64,000 bases of DNA from Brachyhypopomus gauderio (taxonomy: Eukaryota > Chordata > Actinopteri > Gymnotiformes > Hypopomidae): assembly GCF_052324685.1 (NCBI RefSeq), contig NC_135213.1, positions 37,913,638 through 37,977,637 of the forward strand. Reading direction: 5' to 3'. Shown piece by piece: positions 45,225-58,404 of this stretch. A program made the translations under genes and the position numbers. The notes beneath the pieces were generated by a model, which had not been told where the DNA came from, ran no database searches, and saw only the letters and a program-made list of their open reading frames with translations. Position 1 is the first letter of the stretch, and each line of letters opens with the position of its first letter.

Positions 45225-45533
45225 TGCTAGAAAAACATTGTACCTTAAACATATATCACTATTTGTCACCCCACAAAAGCTTTGAGCACCGGTTTTATTA
45301 CCCGACCAGTGCATTTCTTTTAAAATAGCCCGCAACAGTTTCCCCCTTTGGTACTGGTGTTTATTACACTGACAGTATTACTCAGTCCAGTGTTAATCCT
45401 CCTGGGCTGTGTGCGAATTTCCATGTTCATGTTACTGAAAGGTGTTTGACAGCCACCTGTTGTCCACCACTGACCGGGCCAGGACATTGCTTATAAATCA
45501 TTAAATTATTTGAGTAAGTAAGTAATAAAGTAA

Positions 45534-45537
<4 letters not shown>

Positions 45538-45608
<71 letters not shown>

Positions 45609-45622
45609 ATGCGTGTGTGTGT
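45538..45622. repeat. (GT)n microsatellite with GCGT variants
   Basis: Pure GT followed by (GCGT)n units. Confidence 0.95.
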
Positions 45623-47027
45623 TTAATAAAAATTTCCTTTTAGATCAATAAAGCGTTATCTTTATTTCCTGCGCTTAGTATCTTTTAATGCGTCTTTTAT
45701 CGTTTTCTACAGTACACGGCAGTATCGAAACGTCACTTTTTGTAGTAATCTGAAATTTTAACAGGATTCCCCGCTTGTCTTTGAACACTCATGACCACTA
45801 ATACGATTGGGCAGTAGGTGGCAGTATTTCTCTCTCTGTGAAGAAAGCTTCACGTGAGTCTGATAATTAGGTCTGGCCAGTAAATGTGTTAGGTGTAGCT
45901 AGTCTGATTTAACCAAGCACTATTTCAAACCTATTGTTGGTTACATATATTTAAACATACTACAACCACATTCAAACAAATAAAGCAAAAAGTAGCTAAA
46001 AGAGAGAACTAGTTTAATTTGTTTAGGCCAGCTTATGAAAAAACGCAGCGAGCGGTTTCACTTTTAGGGAGAGAGGCAGGCGAAGCGCCCCTCACATCTC
46101 TCATTCCCTTCAGGCTATGACAAGTCGCCTGTTTTATCTACAAAGGCGCCTCATGATTCATACAGAAATGAGCAGAGGAAAAGTGCTGAGAAGGCGCTCT
46201 GTCAAGGTCGTGAGAGGCCGTATGAATTACCAATGGAAACTTAGCTTTTTGGCAAAGACTCAAAGTCACCGCTCATGAGACGAGTTGTGTTAAAATAGCC
46301 TTCAGACTGACAATTCATTCATTACCAAGGGCTGTTTTTTCGACTACGACAAGCAAATCAAAGGAGATCATAAACTAATAAATTGTAGCACGAAAAACAG
46401 GAGACTATTGTTAAATAGTCTGGTAAACGGCGTTTTTTTCATCCGAATACTCAAATCCAAATAGGGTTACTACAGAGCGAATTGTACTACAAATGTGGGG
46501 ATATTTAACTAAATCCTTAGGGGCTATATGTTAGACATTTACACAAATACTAACGCTAGTTAGTCACTAAAACAACAGAGCTCAATGCCACATATGGCTT
46601 CAAATGATATTCTAGCATACATAAAGCATCTATTCTAGTTACCAAAATGTCAACAATGACACCTGAAGGGTCATATATCTTACAACTGGCTATTGTTCTA
46701 TGTAGACTGGTGAAACCAAATAATATTCATGTGATATTTAGAATGTCAAACCTCTCCCATCTGAGTTGTGGCTAATGGTTTGTTGGTAATTGCTGTGACT
46801 CCAGTGAAATAGTGCCCCCCTCAGTGGTTTTATGTAGCATTTTCTAGACTATAGAAAGCCATCATTGAACATTCTAGCACAGAATTTGAGCTACAACATT
46901 TCTTAAAAAACATTTTGTGTCTGAAATGCTAACTTGGCTAATTGGTTATTGATCATGAATTAGATACATCAAAGCTTTTGTTGTTAGAAAAACATTAACC
47001 TTGCTGATCAATAAAAATGAGTCTTTG

Positions 47028-47028
<1 letters not shown>
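45623..47028. other. Unassigned intergenic stretch
   Basis: No coding or repeat signature recognised. Confidence 0.5.

Positions 47029-47083
<55 letters not shown>
47029..47083. repeat. (GT)n microsatellite
   Basis: Uninterrupted GT run. Confidence 0.95.
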
Positions 47084-47085
<2 letters not shown>

Positions 47086-47440
47086 CGAGAGCACTCTTAG
47101 CTCATACAATGATGTGGAGTCACACTGCAAAGGAGTTGTTTTAATGTTGTCTAACATGGTGGGAGCTGATCAGATCTCAAGGGCACACACACACACACGG
47201 GGGAGACTGTCAGAATGCATCAGTCTTTGAACATCTCTTTTTCTTTTTCTCTTTGCTGTTCACTAAGCTCTAAGGTTTGTAGTTTCCTTCTTCTGAGTCT
47301 TTCTAGGTAGAATGTCAGTGGCCATAAGGTTGACAGTCTGCTGATGTTGACCACATAAAAATATGGCAACTCAATTTGGTGCAGCTGTGAAAAACAATAT
47401 GTTACAGTACTGCTCTAATGTCCCCATGATGGTTAACATA

Positions 47441-47441
<1 letters not shown>

Positions 47442-47468
<27 letters not shown>
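47442..47468. repeat. C homopolymer of about 27 bases
   Basis: Uninterrupted C run; true length is uncertain in any assembly. Confidence 0.9.
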
Positions 47469-47471
<3 letters not shown>

Positions 47472-50400
47472 CAATATTATGTGTGAACAATAGACTATAC
47501 ATACAGTGGCCAAGAGTGATGAGATGTTGGCAAGCTTTGAGATTGTGGTCTATATGAAGTCATCATACATGTTTCACGTTAAATTATGAAAAAGACCAAG
47601 GGTGTGATGTCTCTCCTTACCACATCGTTAATCTGAAAGAACGTAGACTTTGATGTGTGATTCATTGACTGAATGCAAACTGCTGTACAGTTAATGATGC
47701 ATGTCGGCGAGACTGTTAAAGCACAGGATCGCACAGAAGTCCACCATCCATTCTGCTCTGGTTAGTAATCCTGTTCTCTGTGTTGGGTTACACAATAGAG
47801 ACACTGCAGTCTGTGCAACAGAGATGCAGCTCTGGTGCTAAATGAGGCCTGTGGTCCATTAACTGTGTCTCTGTGGCTACACCAGCCACTGACAGCACAG
47901 TCTACGGGACGCCGGTGAGGAACACAAAGTATGGGAACCCGTGCAGAAGTGTAATGTCTTCAGTACTGAGTCCTTTAATAAATGCATAAAAATCTTAAAA
48001 TCAGCCTGAGCTTACCTGACATTAGTGATTGTTATTATTTTTAAATGTCATCACAATCATATTACAAAGTTGTATCACTTAGCTTGGCTACTTTGCCATG
48101 GCATTATGTATCTCAAAAGACGTCTTTAAGAATGTAAAACACTTATTGCAGTAATGGAAAAACGGGGTCGACAAATATTTGAAAAATAAAAATGGCTGAC
48201 CATTATGGAAACCCTCTACCAACATGTGTTCTGTTAATAGGAGGTTTGATATTTGCCTTTCTGAATTTTTACGAGACGCAAACCCATCATTCAGAGATGA
48301 AAATGGTGGGGATCAGAAGCAGTAAACACGATCCCGCTCTTGTATATACTAAAATGGCCCATTATTGAGAAGTTCTGGCACAGTTCCAGGCCAAAATCAC
48401 CAGACACCATAACCGCCCACATCCCCCCATTTCATCTCTGAAATATACATCCAAACCGCAGGCAAAACTGCCTCTGCACCAAGAGCCCAGGAAATCGCAT
48501 GTCTCGCAGTGTTCCGTTACACTGCGTTATAGCAGCACAACTTCACTCCGACTGTGTTGACTTTCATGTATAGTTTGTGAGAGACTGGTATGACCTGTTT
48601 GTTCAGGGTTTGTTGCAAAGTGCGTGTCAGATTGGGCCCTGTAACTGCTTGATCGCCCTCCCGAAGCTTTGGGCAGATGTTTGTGAATGAGTAAGGCTGG
48701 TAATCTGGTCTACAAAAGTAGGAAAGAAACCACCCAGGACCATTAAAAGACAGTGTGGAGGCTGTATGGGCAGAAGTAATGGACCATAATACTGTCTAAT
48801 GTTACTCCTGAGAGATACTTCTGCTGAGTGTGACTGTGCTTACTCGTAACTCTAAAGTATTTTGTGGTTTTAAGAGACCTTCCACCAAAGAAGAAGAAGA
48901 ATGTCATATGCTTGCTTACTACCACGATTCATGGGAAGGGAACTTCTGTCCTGCACGGCTGACGTGTCCTGAACTTGCTTCCTTGCTTCTTAACCTTTTA
49001 ACACATGACTTGAGCTTTGTTCTTATGTGTCTTTATCTGAAATTTCACAGATATACTCACTGCTGAGGGGGCTGACTCTGCAAGCCATAAATACATGAAG
49101 AACATTAATCCACTGTAGCCATTTTTTTTCATTTGCACAAAGCAGTACTTTTCGAACGCAGCACGTTGGTTATGGCGATGACGTCCAGGCTGAGATTAAA
49201 AAGCCCAAGGTTTTTGCTCTGTCCTCCATTACTCGAACTCATCACTGTGGTCGTTTGTCTTCTGTTTTGAATTATGTCTGAATTGAGCCTGGGGTTGTTG
49301 ATGCAGGAAGCCATTAAGGGAGGAAGTTATATGGGATCTTGGGTAATGTCTGGTTTCTGTAGGGTACTTGTTTCTAAGAAAGAAAGAAAGAGAGGGGGAT
49401 AGAGAAAGAGAGAGAGAGAGAGAGAGAACTGCTGTGTGACTGAGAGTGACAAAAGGAGGATAGCTTTGGATTTGAATATTTTAAAATATAATAATTTGAA
49501 ACAACTCTCATAAGAAAAAAAAACATTGTTTTACAGTATGGACTCATAAAGGTAACACCCATCTCAAACACATTTTACACAATAACATCATTGTCACTGT
49601 CTCAACCTTCCCAGAAATATAGTATTGGCACAGATTTCCCAGAAGAATAGTAATGGCAGCAAATTAGTTCCTCAAATTTAGCTCAAATCCCTTATGCTCT
49701 TCAAAAATCCAATCACAACATGTTAGACCTTCCCTAGGCCAGGTTCAGACTTCAACAAAATATCTGCAAACAAACTCCTATCCAAAATATACAAAATAAT
49801 ATCCAAATCTGATCTAACAATAACCCTACCAACCAGACCGATGTACAATATGTGATTCACCTCCTCTGAAATCTGTACACAGTGCACCCAAAACACCAGA
49901 GATAATTATATACACTGCATATGACATTGTACAGCTATAAAACATTTTTGGCAAGAAATGACCGACTTTGTATCACACTCCCTAAACATCCTTCTGTCTT
50001 TATCTCTAGGACTGTCTGCTGAGAGACATGTCAGGAATCAACATGACAAAGAAAACCTCCATAGCAATATTTATTAACCATTAACCAAATAAAAAAATAC
50101 CATCTTCATTACACACTGGAAAAATGTACAAATGGGATACATTTCAATGGGAGAATGATCCATAAAAATCTTCTCACTTTGACTTAATCTGGACACCTCT
50201 CATCAGTTATCTACAACAGTGACCAGTAAAGCAACCAGACAAAGATCTTAATCTGTTTAATCACACCATACACCCTGTTTACACTGCAAACTAATATTCC
50301 CTGGCCCCATAACACAAAAAATATTTATTATTGATGTTTATTATTGCTTTTTTTGTACTTTTTAAGATCATTATTGTCTTTTTTCTGTTATGTCTCCTAT

Positions 50401-52418
50401 TTGTTACTATTAATAAACTCACAATAGTCCTCTGAAGAGGAGTTCATGGTGGACCAAAGTTTACATTCCTAGCTACAGTTTTATTTGTTGAAGATATATG
50501 AGGAAGAAGACATTTCTTGACAAAGAAGAAATGGTACATCTACCTACGCTTTCTTGAGCAAAATAACCCGCTGCAGTCTTAGTAGGTCTGAAAGCAAACT
50601 GTGCATCATTTCACCCGTACACCAGGTCACGTGCCAGTGGTGACTGTTCTGACTTGTCACTTACGATACCCAAGTTTTCTCTTTCTCCTGATACTCCAGT
50701 GATTCATGGCTGGACGTGAATGACGGCCAGTTACCTTTGCCTTTGCTCCAGTCGTATGAAGAAGGATGACGTGGTGAACATCTCACTCCTACACATACAG
50801 GAGGAGATGAGAAGAGACAGTTAGGTCATATGACTTTAGGATGCTGGGGAAAGTTTTTTTTCAAGGCCTACACAAACCTGCCAAATGCCATTATAATTAC
50901 TGTAGTCTCAGCTCTATCAGACATACCAGGCAATTATCAAGGGAAATATGACATATAATGAGGAATTTGTTCAAAAAATCGTCAGCTCCATTTTGTGTGT
51001 GCGTATGGGTGTGTGTGTGTGTGTGTGGGTGTGTGCTTAATATCTTATTAGGTCAGTGACTGAAATATTAAATCAGCCCAATGTCACATTGATTTAATCC
51101 CCAATGAACATGTTCAGGTGCTAATCCAGCTGATTTGATTTAGTATAGACTGGAAAAATGTTTGTGATGGACAGAACCAAGCATGGACAGTTTAAACAAA
51201 ACGTTTTGCTGAACACTTCAGTTACGTGCCCTCTGTATGGGTGCTTTGTCAAAGGTTCCATTCATGAGTGATGGACACTTCTCATGTGACCCTCTAGCAC
51301 AGATTTTGAAACGACTTGCTAAATGGTTTATTCTTGGTCACATTGCTGTATATAATCCTGCCATGGCTCATAAAGAAACATCTCGTCAAAGTGAGTTGTC
51401 TTGGTAAAACTGACGTGTATAGGGGATGTGAAAGTGTTGTCTTCAGCAACATATTCACCCACAGGCCAGCAGTGACATAGCATATCCCATCATCCACCAC
51501 CACTGTTTATCTTATTTATAGACATCCCCTCCAGAGTGACACAGGCTTAAAAATAGAGTACAATTGTGAAATAAAATAACATTAGTATATTAGATTCCAT
51601 TAGTCTATCTTAGTTTTATAGTGTTTTGATTTGTTCAGTCAGTAATTCGGAAGAGAAAAGAACTTAAAAAAATACACTTTTCTTTTTTTCTCACTCGTGA
51701 ACTTGTGTTGATACTATAAATATTTTGGTACTTTTATATTTTTACTAGGCTTAAAGATTTTGTGTGAAATTAATCAGGAATGGCAGCACAACTGCAGTTA
51801 CACATTTTTTACACTTTTGTCAGTGAATACAGTGACATGTAATGTCTGGAGAGCTGCCGTGCCAAGTGAGTTATCAGACGAGGACAGAGGGGTTCTTCAG
51901 CTCCGTTAGTGCTCTAGCTGCTAGCTGCATTTTCCCTTTTTGATCTCAGGGAATATAGACTGTAGGCTCACGATCCCCAGCTTACACTGTACACTATTAC
52001 TGCTCACACTGTTCCCAAAACAAGAATAAGACCAAATCAAACAGGGTCATAGAGTTTCACTTTTGTCACGTGTTAAATATATTTGTCAAACATTTTCAGT
52101 GCTTAGTAATGATAATAGAGGTCAATCACCTATACAAATTCAAGACTTCAGCAAACTTAATTCAAAAGTATTCAACGATAGGGAAAAGAAGACAACACTG
52201 GCTAAGTTTAATGAGACAGCAGTGTAGAGGGCATGCCTGTGCATGTGGTACGTAAGTACACGTAGGAGTCCAGGCCCATCACCTTGTTTTCAGCTCGTCA
52301 GAGGATGACAGCTTGACATACTGAAGGCAAAATGACAGAGGAGCAAACAAATGAACACAAGACACAATTCTGCATGAAGGAACCCTGCACTCCAAACCCA
52401 TACGCACTGAATCAGTTT
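47469..52418. other. Unassigned intergenic stretch
   Basis: No exon, RNA gene or complete mobile element recognised. Small tracts only: (GA)n near 49378-49428 and a short GT run near 51000-51035. Confidence 0.5.
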
Positions 52419-52592
52419 GATATGCACAGATCCAGTTCGGATATGCATAGAGCCAGTTTGGATACGCACAGAGCCAGTTTGTATACACACAGAGTCAGTT
52501 TGTATACACACAGAGCCAGTTTGGATACGCACAGAGCCCGTTTGGATATGCACAGAGCCCGTTTGGATATGCACAGAGCCCGTTTCTATGGA
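52419..52592. repeat. 21-bp minisatellite, about 8 copies
   Basis: The unit GATACGCACAGAGCCAGTTT plus G varies at GATATG/GTATAC and CCAG/CCCG. Since 21 is a multiple of three, a 7-residue peptide repeat stays open on both strands. Nothing suggests it is translated. Confidence 0.93.
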
Positions 52593-52925
52593 TTTAGCCC
52601 GCATTCCTGATACAGCTAGTTAGAATAACCATGCCAGACACATGCAACTATATCTTCAAGTGTCCTTTCATGAGGAATCTGGAATGTGACAATATTATCT
52701 AAAAATTATCCTGAGGGAAACGCTTCCCTTCAGGCGTCTTGTACAAACACAGTGCTTCACATACAGTATAGTCATTTATCATTTCATTGATACCAATGTT
52801 CAGCCTTATGTTGTCATTTAAATTGCATAGCATTATGGTAGAATGACAAAGATAGAAAGGCTAGAATTGTCACCAAGTCTGCAAATCAGAAGTTGCACAT
52901 CTAGCATGTTTCTGTGTTTTAGAGG

Positions 52926-53083
52926 CACGAACGTAATTTTGGGGGGGGACGGGGGGGACATGTCCCCCCCCACTTTTTCAAAAGCCGGCCTTGGTCCCCC
53001 CCAGTTTTTACGGTTAAAACCAAATATTTAAATAGCGACGAATCTATGTCCCCCCCACTTTTGAAATCAAAATTACGTCCATG
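52926..53083. mobile_element. Small hAT MITE, 158 bp
   Basis: Exact 8-bp duplication TTTAGAGG (52918-52925 and 53084-53091). Ends are CACGAACGTAATTTTG and, inverted, CATGGACGTAATTTTG (14 of 16). The interior is dominated by G and C runs around the palindrome GGGGACATGTCCCC. Confidence 0.85.
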
Positions 53084-53399
53084 TTTAGAGGTGACTCTGT
53101 TCGCGTTCTCTGGGGATCTGGGCCATAGTCTCAGCCACGAGGTCTGTGTTTCTCATCATTTATCACAGAAAAAACACACAAATATGAACTATGAAAGATG
53201 AAAAATTATGAAAAATATGAAAGATGAGGAGGGACAGACATTTCATAGTCCGTCCAGCATTTCTGGGAATAAATGAGTAAATAAATAAATACCCTGTAGT
53301 CCATTGGCTTTTGTAAAAAGTTAGAAGGCGTTTTTGTTGGAGAAAGTGAATACTGTTCTGGAGAGGACAGCTTAGTTTGGGTTCTGTTTTTACTCTAGT

Positions 53400-53672
53400 T
53401 CCCCCTCCATGCAGCACACGTGATCTCCACACAGCACACGTGCCCTCCGTACTGCATATGTACACTTCACACAGCACACGTGTCCTCCATACGTGCCCTC
53501 CACACAGCACACATGCCCTCCATACTGCATATGTACACTTCACACAGCACACGTGTCCTCCATACTGCATATGTACACTTCACACAGCACACGTGTCCTC
53601 CATACTACATACGTGCCCTCCACACAGCACACGCGCCCTCCATACTGCACACGTGTTCTCCTCGCCGCACAC
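53400..53672. repeat. 20/40-bp minisatellite
   Basis: Alternating half-units CACACAGCACACGTGTCCTC and CATACTGCATATGTACACTT, repeated at 53521 and 53561 among others, with deletions of half-units. Confidence 0.9.
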
Positions 53673-54979
53673 AGGATTTGCAGGGTGACTTGTGAAAATG
53701 TCACCCACATATTTTTCTTCTTATTCTTTTTTTATTACTATTGAAAACTATAAGATTTTCATTGAATTTATGTTCATTATATTTTCTTTTTCAGACCTCT
53801 TCTTTTATAATGATGTTTGCATTGAGAAAGTTGTTGGAAGTGTTTAGAACTCTAAAATATTAAAATAATATTTTTATTTTCCACTAAATTGCCCAATAAC
53901 CTATCGAAAGTAATACTTTAAGATTACAGTTTATGACTGCAACTTAAAATATTAAAATATACATAAAATATTTTCTTAACGGTTTTAGCCTGTATGAACT
54001 ATTAGCTCATTATTTCATGGTTAAGATTGAAAAATAAATTAAAAGAAAGAAATGTAATGTTCAAGTAATAATACAAGGTCAAGTAACATGATAATCCAAT
54101 TAAAATATGATTTTATCTGGACAGGTAAAGTGACACAAGATCTTATCACCTAGGCAGCAGCACTAAAGTCCTACTCTTGTGTTTCAAATTATTCCCATTC
54201 ACTAGAACGAGCAAACCCTGTGCTGGGATCCAGAGACGCGAGGGGCTCCATGGGGGCTCTCGGCCTGACGATAGTGGGGTGCCTGTGAGATGACCTGACT
54301 CTGACCCACTCTCGGGTGAAGTTCGCCTTGCTGTGGTCTCTCCAAAGTATTACAAAATGGCAGAATCTCAGCAAAAGGGGTCCCCCAAAGGACTCTGTGA
54401 GGAACGACAGGCAGCGGCTCGCTGATGGGGCCGTTGTAAATCCAGGATGTCTTTAAACAAAGCATGTGAGCACACAGTAAACACAGAAGCGCTGTGATTG
54501 TGATACTGCTTATCAAGCAGCAATTAAAATCTTGGGCAAAGCCGAGAATACCAAAATGTGACTTTAACGTTAACAGAGCATTTTAAACTAACTAAAACCT
54601 TTAAGCAAACACAATACTAAAATGTGTGGCGCCAATAGTTTTACATCTAATTAGTTTACATGGTGTAGGCCAACTAGCATGTCTCATTTGTACCTTATCT
54701 ACTTAAAGGCAGGTCGTTCACACAACAGACTTGGCTCCAGTATTGTAGAGCCAGGTGGTTTTCTGAGCTACCCTTCCATATGGTGTCTCTTTTTTTGCCT
54801 CAGTCTCTACTCACACTCTCTTTCCCTCTTTCTGTCATTCTTTATCTCTCTCTGTCTGTCTCTGCAGTTCCTTTTCTCCCTGTTTCTCTATCTCTATCTC
54901 CCTTTCTCTCATTGCACTGACGTCCTGAGAAAGTCTTGACTGCTGACAGTTCTTTGAGGTGAAGCAGAGTTTTGTTGTG

Positions 54980-54980
<1 letters not shown>
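53673..54980. other. Unassigned stretch
   Basis: AT-rich to about 54180, then a less AT-rich block at 54190-54520 that could be a conserved element but carries no recognisable exon, then CT-rich DNA. Confidence 0.4.
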
Positions 54981-54982
<2 letters not shown>

Positions 54983-55054
<72 letters not shown>

Positions 55055-55144
55055 AGAGAGGTAGAGATCTTAATGAAAAGCAGATGTGCCACCATGAGTT
55101 TATGGTTAGAGTTAGACCCTGTGGTTTTGTGTGTGTATGTGTGT

Positions 55145-55180
<36 letters not shown>
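54983..55180. repeat. (GT)n-(GA)n compound microsatellite and second (GT)n
   Basis: GT run at 54983-55012 passing into GA at 55013-55060, and GT/GTAT run at 55128-55180. Confidence 0.95.
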
Positions 55181-55183
<3 letters not shown>

Positions 55184-56103
55184 CGCACGCACATGCGAAC
55201 ACTTTTGTGTATTTTCGAGTTTTTGCGGCCCCTCTCGTCTCCTAACCGCTGGTCACTCTCCGACTCTCTGCGTCTGACGGGGCCACAGAAAGAACATGCG
55301 TGCTGCTTGGAGCAGCTAGCCCGCAGCAGCTAGCCTGGGGAGTTCACAGGGAGTTGACCATCTGGATGAGCTGGTGGAGATGCAAACAGAAGGAACGTGT
55401 GCCAGGTATCTGGGGCTGTGGCGAAGACAGCCACACTTCATTCCAGAATTACCCACATTCATTGCTCTCTACTATGTACCAAATGCTTCTCAGTTAGCAC
55501 CACGCCACCCCACACTCCCTAAAACACAAGAATAAGAAAAAAAACTTCCTGGAGTCATTAGAAACTCTTCCATGATCTGTAGGAAAACACCTACTTCTGA
55601 TTTATTCTAAGAGTAGTTCAGATAATTAATATATATATTGTCTGTCTGTCTGTATGTATGTCTGATTTACGCATTGAGCATGGGCTGGTCTGATATCAAG
55701 TTCTGCCCGGTTGGCTCTGATACCCAGACTCTCCCTTTGCAGTCCTGCAGACTCAAAGCTCTGGTCTCACATTCATCCATCAGCAGCTTGCTTTGATGAT
55801 TTGGTGTGAGCTCTTTTCCCCCGTGTTAGAAAGTGTCCCATCACTGATTCATGGAAGTCTAAAAAAGCAAAAAAAAAAAGATTATATTAGAAAGTGGCTT
55901 GTCCAGTGCATGTGTGAGGTTGTGTGTGTGTGTGTGTGTGTCCAGAGGAAAACAGGTTTAATGAGCTGTGCGCTGGGGTGGGTGGTGGGGGGGAGGGGGG
56001 GGGATTCCCTTGAAGTTGAAGGAAGTGTGAAGATTTATGACAGTCCTGATTACCCCTCTCTTTCCTCTATGGTGGCTACCCAGCAGGGAGGGGGGGGGGG
56101 GGT

Positions 56104-56138
<35 letters not shown>

Positions 56139-57122
56139 TGTACTAAATCACTGCCCCCTGAGTCTCTGCACTTGGCGTTGATCCCTGAGAGATCGGTCAG
56201 AAAGCCATATCTCAATTTGTCTGTGCGAACATGCTGCCCCGTGTCCAGACCTCAGAACCTCCAGATCACCTGCTGGACGCTGGACGCTGATGGACCTGCT
56301 ACTTAATGAGTCTGAGCACACTGGCACAGAGGCAAAAGTGTTTTGCTTTCATATTTAATCAGAGTGTTGGGAATTGGATTGTGGACAGCAATGTGATTAA
56401 TTAAATGATTATGCTATTGTCGTAGTTGTGATTAAGTTATGATTATGCCAAAATGGGTCTGTAATTTGTAATTTGAAGGATTAACTGAGAGAAAGAACAA
56501 TGTTTCTTGTTAGTTTAACCATGTTAAATGTTCTATTTTTGAAAAATGTTTTGTGTTGCAAAACCATTTCTCCATTTTTCCATTTGTCTTTTCTTCGCGT
56601 CACCTCCCACAGAGAGTGAGTTAATGGTGGAGGTTGACCTCAGGGCTGTGTGTGGTTCCTGAGTCCTGATGAGGAATGTGAACCCCAGACCTAGACTGAC
56701 CAAACTCTGCTCCACCGGCTTTCATAGGAAACGAGCACACACTGCACGCTGCTGCTGTAAACCGTCACGACCCGGTGCAGAACGCTCACTATGTTGGTCA
56801 GCTTGTCAGCTGGGTGAAATCTAAACAATTGACTAACTATACATTCATCAGGAGAGAGTTCAGGGCCAGCTGTTCACTTCAAATGAACAGAGAACCTTCA
56901 AGCGAGCTTGGACACCCCCAGGATGGTGGCATGGTCCCCGGGACCGTGAGGTGGTGCGGCAGACACGGTGGGGTGAGGGTGGGGGTGGAGGGGACCGCGC
57001 CGGCCGGCTCATCTTCTGTTGCGGGTGGTGGGTGGTGTCTGGGGGAGAGAGGGTGCTCCTTCTGCTCGGAGGACGATAGTTGAAGAGTGAGGGTGTGCTC
57101 CGGACCTCGCAGGCTGTTGTCG
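55181..57122. other. Unassigned intergenic stretch upstream of rxra
   Basis: Contains a G-rich tract near 55979-56003 and a G run plus (GA)n at about 56089-56138. A GC-richer block at 56920-57190 could be regulatory. No exon recognised. Confidence 0.45.
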
Positions 57123-57135
57123 TAACCTCTGACCT
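57123..57135 (-). promoter_or_regulatory. DR1-type nuclear-receptor site upstream of rxra
   Basis: The plus strand TAACCTCTGACCT reads on the minus strand AGGTCA, one spacer, AGGTTA, one mismatch from the ideal DR1 bound by RXR homodimers, PPAR/RXR or HNF4. It lies in a GC-rich block about 1.65 kb before the rxra start codon. Such sites occur by chance, so function is an inference. Confidence 0.3.
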
Positions 57136-58373
57136 CTCCTCTCATTCGTTACTCTCACTCTGCCCGGCGCTGGCGTGCTCCGCCCCACGGCGGGAAGCTC
57201 TCAAGTGATGTGTGCATAAAACAAACAAATCCATATAACACTCTATCACTGCTCCGGTCAACGCTGTCTCACTGACATAGTATGGAGCACAAAATATTCT
57301 ATGTTATAATCTCTCTAAATTCAAACGCTTCTCCATAACTTCAAACACAGTGGGTTTCAGCTTCACTAAACTAAAACTGTTTGTCCATACTCACAAATCT
57401 CCACAAGTAGAACAGCTATTGTACCGCAACACATATTCATGCAACATCAGGACTTGCCCAACCTCTGACAGTACATGAAGGCTGCCTGTATCTTAAGTGT
57501 GCAAGGTGAGTACGAGAAGATATGCATATCGTTTCCTGAAGATATGACAGAGGCTATTAATATGATAATGCTTGACTAAGGTTAATTGGCCCTCTCACTT
57601 ATATAATATAGTCCATATAGTGTGTATTGTTACGAAGTGCATGAATCTGTCTGCTCAGACCATGTGACTGCGCAGAAGAAAGGATGTGTGTCATAGCATG
57701 GCTGTGTTATCCCCAGGCTCATTGGTATTCTGCAAGGAGACAGTCTTGTGGGTTTCAAATATTTTCTATCTGTCTCTTCCTCCCTCCGTCTTGCTCTTGC
57801 TGTACTGTATCTATATCTGTACATGCATGTAGATGTAAAATAACCACAGATGAAGGACTTTTACACTGCGATTATCACATAGGTTGACCTGCCTCACGTT
57901 GGGTACAACAATTCACTGCCTCGTCGTGGCTCGAGTGACACCTTTCAGAATTCTGCATTATAAAAATTGGAGTTACTATGTGAAACGAATTCTAATGTCA
58001 CATGAATTCTTAAGCATCACTCACCTTCCCCGTTACGTTCACATACAACAGAGATATTTTTCTGGAAACTCTTAAGTTTAGTTATGGATGTAAGTCACCG
58101 TTATTTGCTCACTGCATAATGCCTATTAATGTTGGCACCCTTAATGTGCTGAGTGCCTAAATTATGAACTCAGTACACTGTTATGCTCAGACACTGTAGC
58201 AAAAGGATGCTGAACTCTTAGCTCACTGTGAAATGTAAATTTACAAAGTAATTATTTTTAGAAAGCATAAAAAGCCGAACAACAAAAATAATTTTAAGAG
58301 TTATAGGCTACACTGCAGTTTTTTTTAAACTAAAAGCAATGTTTGCAAAGTGCTTTTGCTTTTTCTTTACTTG

Positions 58374-58380
58374 TATATAA
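58374..58380 (+). promoter_or_regulatory. Possible TATA box for rxra
   Basis: TATATAA would place transcription start near 58400-58410, where composition changes from AT-rich to GC-richer leader-like DNA. No transcript evidence. Confidence 0.25.
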
Positions 58381-58404
58381 TAATAATGTGTAATGTTTTA
58401 CTAT

